Shown here piece after piece: positions 14,107 through 16,573 of a DNA stretch of 16,573 nucleotides. Numbering within the stretch: position 1 is the stretch's first letter; each line of letters starts with the position of its first letter. The notes under the pieces were generated by a model that worked only from the letters and a program-made list of their open reading frames with translations, was not told the DNA's origin and did not search any database. The position numbers were made by a program, and so were the translations under genes. The stretch comes from an uncultured Porphyromonas sp. (lineage in GTDB: Bacteria; Bacteroidota; Bacteroidia; Bacteroidales; Porphyromonadaceae), in NCBI GenBank assembly GCA_945875135.1, contig CAMCJO010000007.1:1-16573 (forward strand). Direction: 5' to 3'.

Positions 14107-16338
14107 ATGAAAAGAACGATTACACTTCTACTCATTGCAGTCGCAATGACTACAGTTGCGACACTCTCTGCTCAGGAACTCCAGACACGTAAAGCCCCAG
14201 TTTACATCCGTGATGCAGGTACCGAGATCACAGTCGTATCAGGGCAGTCAGCTCTTCGTGCAGAAACTACGTATCCCTCAGAGTCTATGGGCGACTTAAG
14301 CCTCTTCCATCGTGAGGACTTCTCCCTAATGACGGCGGGCAGTCAAGCTGAGCCTGATACCGTTGGGACTATTTGTGCACCTGATGGGATCTACAAGTAT
14401 CGTATCTGGCAAAACATAGACCCTAAATACACTCACTGGCGTGGCTGGGGTGGTCTTTTCGAAGCCAACACTTTCGAAGAGTGTCAGGGCAAAGGTTATA
14501 CTCACTCAGCAGGTGGTACGCTCCATTTAGGCAGTCAAACTGGGTCTAAAATCAATACCCCACCCCTAGATCTCAAGGATGTCTTCCTCCACGCAGATGA
14601 TCTCAAGAGTGATAATATCATTGTACTGCGATTTAAAGCTAAGGTCACGCAAAATATCGATCCAGATCTTTGTGCTGTCAGATTTTTTACTCAGGCTGCA
14701 GAGACCTCTTGGTATTGTGATAGCGACAACCCTACTTACAAGGGTGAGTGGGACGTACTCCGCCAGCTCACACCTGACATTATGACGCTTTCTACTGAAT
14801 GGCAAACTTATGAGGTCGTCTTTGCTGGTGCTGGGCATAGTACGATGGTCAATATAGGCTTTCAAGTGATGCCTAAGAGTAGAGAAGTGGCTGAGACGGG
14901 CGAGTATCACTTTGATATGCTTATCGATGATATCGAAGTATACAAGATGAAACCCTATCTCCCGATACCTAAGGTCTTACCGCACACCAACTTTACAAAA
15001 GATAGCTTTGTCGCCAACTGGACCCCTGTCGAGGGTGCCAACTACCTCTTAGATGTTTACTATATGATGCCTGATGAGACACTCCCACCTGGACCTATGG
15101 GACAGCAGCCTATGATACGCAAAGATCTCTTGTCAGGAGAAGAAGTCATGAGCAACAGCTACAAAGTCACAGGCATTGACCCTCAGTATACCTACTATTA
15201 CAACGTAAGGGCTGTACAGGGTCGTAAAGTGTCTTATCGCTCTGAAGATCAGGAGGTCGAAGACCTCCCCAGTCCAGAGCTTATGGAAGCTTCTGAGCTT
15301 GCTACTGGTCATTATGTCGCCTCATGGTCTGAGGTCCCCTCTGCAGGTCGTTATGCCTATATGGCTTATCATGATCGACGTGTATATGAAGATGCCGAGG
15401 TGACGATTATTGATGAAGACTTCACAGGAGTCAAGGGTCTCGATGGCAAGGCTACAGGGTGGACTATAGATAATCCTCCCGCTGGTACCTATGGTAGAGC
15501 TTTCCCAAAGGATCTCAATATGCCTGGCTGGGAGATGTACTCTTACGCCCCCTGTACAGACTATATCTGTCTCGATGGTTGGAAGTACATTAACCACGGG
15601 GAGACAGCCTCTATACAATCACCTGAACTAGACCTCTCTCATGGTGGTGGTATCATCAAGGTCTCTATGAGCCTGTACGGTGCCTATGACAAAAATTCAA
15701 ATCAATTTCCGCAAGCAGCTCTAGCACTCTTCAATTATAATGAAGAGACGAAGCGATTTGAGCAGGTAGATCTCGTTTATCCTGGAGATGTAACACAACG
15801 ACCTATCGTTAATCAGTGGCAAGACTACACGGTACAGCTTAAGAATGGTAGCAAACGCTCGCTCGTTGCTCTCTTTGCTGTCAGGGGACCTGAGTATCTC
15901 TATGTAGACAACTTCAAAGTGACCCAGCGCTTTAAGAAGGGAGAGTCTTACCTTGCACCATACTTTGGAGACTTACTCGTTGACGGACTTTCTATTGCGG
16001 TAACTATCCCCGAAAATATCCAAGAGGATGCGCTCTATCACCGAGTCAAAGCCGTCAAGGCCAATGAGCGAAAGATGATCATGAGTCAATTCTCTCCGCT
16101 CGGCGAGATTCGCAAGGCTACCGCTATGAATCAGCTTGTCCTGACGGAGCCTAGCGCCAAGATGGTAGAAGGTGTACTGACCATCGTCAATCCAAACGGC
16201 GATTCAGTACAAGTGTATGACGTGACAGGACGAGTACTCTATAGCTCAGAGCAGGCAGATAGAGCATTCGAACTCACACTCCCTACGGAGCAGTCCTACA
16301 TCGTACGCATCGGCAGCCAGCTATACAAAGTACGCTAG
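14107..16338 (+). CDS. T9SS cargo protein with FN3 and two jelly-roll domains
   Basis: A 743-residue exported protein. Residues 1-23 are a signal peptide (cut near LSAQ). Residues 64-280 form a jelly-roll/MAM-like choice-of-anchor J domain ending in FDMLIDDIEVYK. Residues 290-384 are an FN3 domain (SFVANWTPVEGANYLLDVYY ... YTYYYNVRAV). A second FN3 begins at about 394 (HYVASWSEVPSAGRYAYMAY), is interrupted by a second jelly roll at about 434-607 (IIDEDFTG ... YLYVDNFKV), and resumes at 626-668 (LSIAVTI ... LYHRVKAVKA). Residues 677-743 are the T9SS sorting domain (VQVYDVTGRVLY, SYIVRIGSQLYKVR). The domain types are those of cleaved adhesins and carbohydrate- or protein-binding modules; no protease active site is visible. 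The ligand is unknown. A perfect 15-bp hairpin terminator follows 28 bp after the stop. Confidence 0.88.
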   Translation: MKRTITLLLIAVAMTTVATLSAQELQTRKAPVYIRDAGTEITVVSGQSALRAETTYPSESMGDLSLFHREDFSLMTAGSQAEPDTVGTICAPDGIYKYRIWQNIDPKYTHWRGWGGLFEANTFEECQGKGYTHSAGGTLHLGSQTGSKINTPPLDLKDVFLHADDLKSDNIIVLRFKAKVTQNIDPDLCAVRFFTQAAETSWYCDSDNPTYKGEWDVLRQLTPDIMTLSTEWQTYEVVFAGAGHSTMVNIGFQVMPKSREVAETGEYHFDMLIDDIEVYKMKPYLPIPKVLPHTNFTKDSFVANWTPVEGANYLLDVYYMMPDETLPPGPMGQQPMIRKDLLSGEEVMSNSYKVTGIDPQYTYYYNVRAVQGRKVSYRSEDQEVEDLPSPELMEASELATGHYVASWSEVPSAGRYAYMAYHDRRVYEDAEVTIIDEDFTGVKGLDGKATGWTIDNPPAGTYGRAFPKDLNMPGWEMYSYAPCTDYICLDGWKYINHGETASIQSPELDLSHGGGIIKVSMSLYGAYDKNSNQFPQAALALFNYNEETKRFEQVDLVYPGDVTQRPIVNQWQDYTVQLKNGSKRSLVALFAVRGPEYLYVDNFKVTQRFKKGESYLAPYFGDLLVDGLSIAVTIPENIQEDALYHRVKAVKANERKMIMSQFSPLGEIRKATAMNQLVLTEPSAKMVEGVLTIVNPNGDSVQVYDVTGRVLYSSEQADRAFELTLPTEQSYIVRIGSQLYKVR

Positions 16339-16366
16339 CCGCAAGCGCACACACGCTGTAAAAAGC

Positions 16367-16408
16367 AATAGCCACGTGAGAGATCGATTCTCACGTGGCT
16401 ATTTTTAT
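16367..16408 (+). terminator. strong intrinsic terminator
   Basis: AATAGCCACGTGAGA at 16367-16381 pairs perfectly with TCTCACGTGGCTATT at 16389-16403 around a 7-base loop, and the stem runs into TTTTTAT. A-runs on the left side mean it could also work on the opposite strand. It closes the block of T9SS cargo genes. Confidence 0.9.
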
Positions 16409-16511
16409 GCTCCAGGTAGGCAAGGATAGATCTTTCGGATAACTTTCTTTGCCGTGGAGCTTAGGTCAAGGGATAACGAGAGCGGAATCGAGTAGGTCGG
16501 GAAACGAAAGT

Positions 16512-16545
16512 TTTCTGACTATTGCTGTCCGATAAAAGTCAGAAA
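16512..16545. repeat. inverted repeat in the terminal intergenic stretch
   Basis: TTTCTGACT at 16512-16520 pairs with AGTCAGAAA at 16537-16545, with a 16-base loop. It lies in the 165 bases after the last terminator, which hold no supported gene. It could be part of the leader of a gene beyond the window. Confidence 0.5.
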
Positions 16546-16573
16546 GGGCATACCAAGGGGGCTCAACCATAGA

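Noticed and set aside
16444..16451. TTTCTTTG as a -7 promoter element for a gene beyond the window
   Set aside because: It lacks the TA of TAnnTTTG and no TTTG stands at the right distance upstream.

Overview
The window looks like a chromosomal segment of a Bacteroidota bacterium, most likely a Porphyromonas species. Four lines of evidence point there. The S46 dipeptidyl-peptidase has the length and key residue numbers of Porphyromonas gingivalis DPP11. Four large exported proteins end in type IX secretion system (T9SS) C-terminal sorting domains. One promoter matches the Bacteroidota pattern TTTG - 20 nt - TAnnTTTG. Starts lack strong Shine-Dalgarno sequences and tend to sit in A/T-rich leaders. 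All genes with solid support lie on the + strand. Species-level placement is inference.

Region 1 (1-313) is intergenic. It holds six tandem 22-bp units, each with an internal GGAAC/GTTCC palindrome. A 15-codon open frame on the minus strand at the left edge may be the start of a divergent gene.

Region 2 (314-5417) is a compact gene cluster with gaps of 7, 39, 6 and 27 bp, probably one operon. It encodes a DUF2027/Smr-domain protein, a CYTH-domain (triphosphate tunnel) protein, a DPP11-like Asp/Glu-specific dipeptidyl-peptidase, a MIP18/DUF59 Fe-S assembly protein and an LpxH-type UDP-2,3-diacylglucosamine diphosphatase. The functions are mixed housekeeping, peptide nutrition and lipid A synthesis.

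Region 3 (5418-5935) starts directly after the lpxH-like stop codon. It carries three stem-loops built partly from a recurring 13-bp motif (GAGACTRTYGC-like), then a near-perfect promoter, then a possible 99-codon gene of unknown function that ends 13 bp before the next gene.

Region 4 (5936-16338) is a tandem set of four different T9SS cargo genes. They encode an eight-repeat InlB-like surface protein, a 1057-residue protein with an Omp28/thioredoxin-like CxxC domain, a GLUG-type beta-helix protein with a C-terminal jelly roll, and a protein with FN3 and two jelly-roll domains. Each has a signal peptide at the N terminus and a sorting domain at the C terminus, and they are separated by 124-159 bp gaps that contain strong stem-loops. 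Such proteins cross the inner membrane by Sec, cross the outer membrane by T9SS and are usually anchored to the cell surface on A-LPS or released. A strong intrinsic terminator closes the block at 16367-16408. The last 165 bases hold no gene I can support.

I found no RNA genes, CRISPR arrays, intact insertion sequences or prophage genes. The most noteworthy items are the nested jelly-roll-in-FN3 architecture seen in two neighbouring cargo proteins, the T9SS-exported CxxC/Omp28-like protein, the promoter-linked small unknown ORF and the two repeat-rich intergenic regions.
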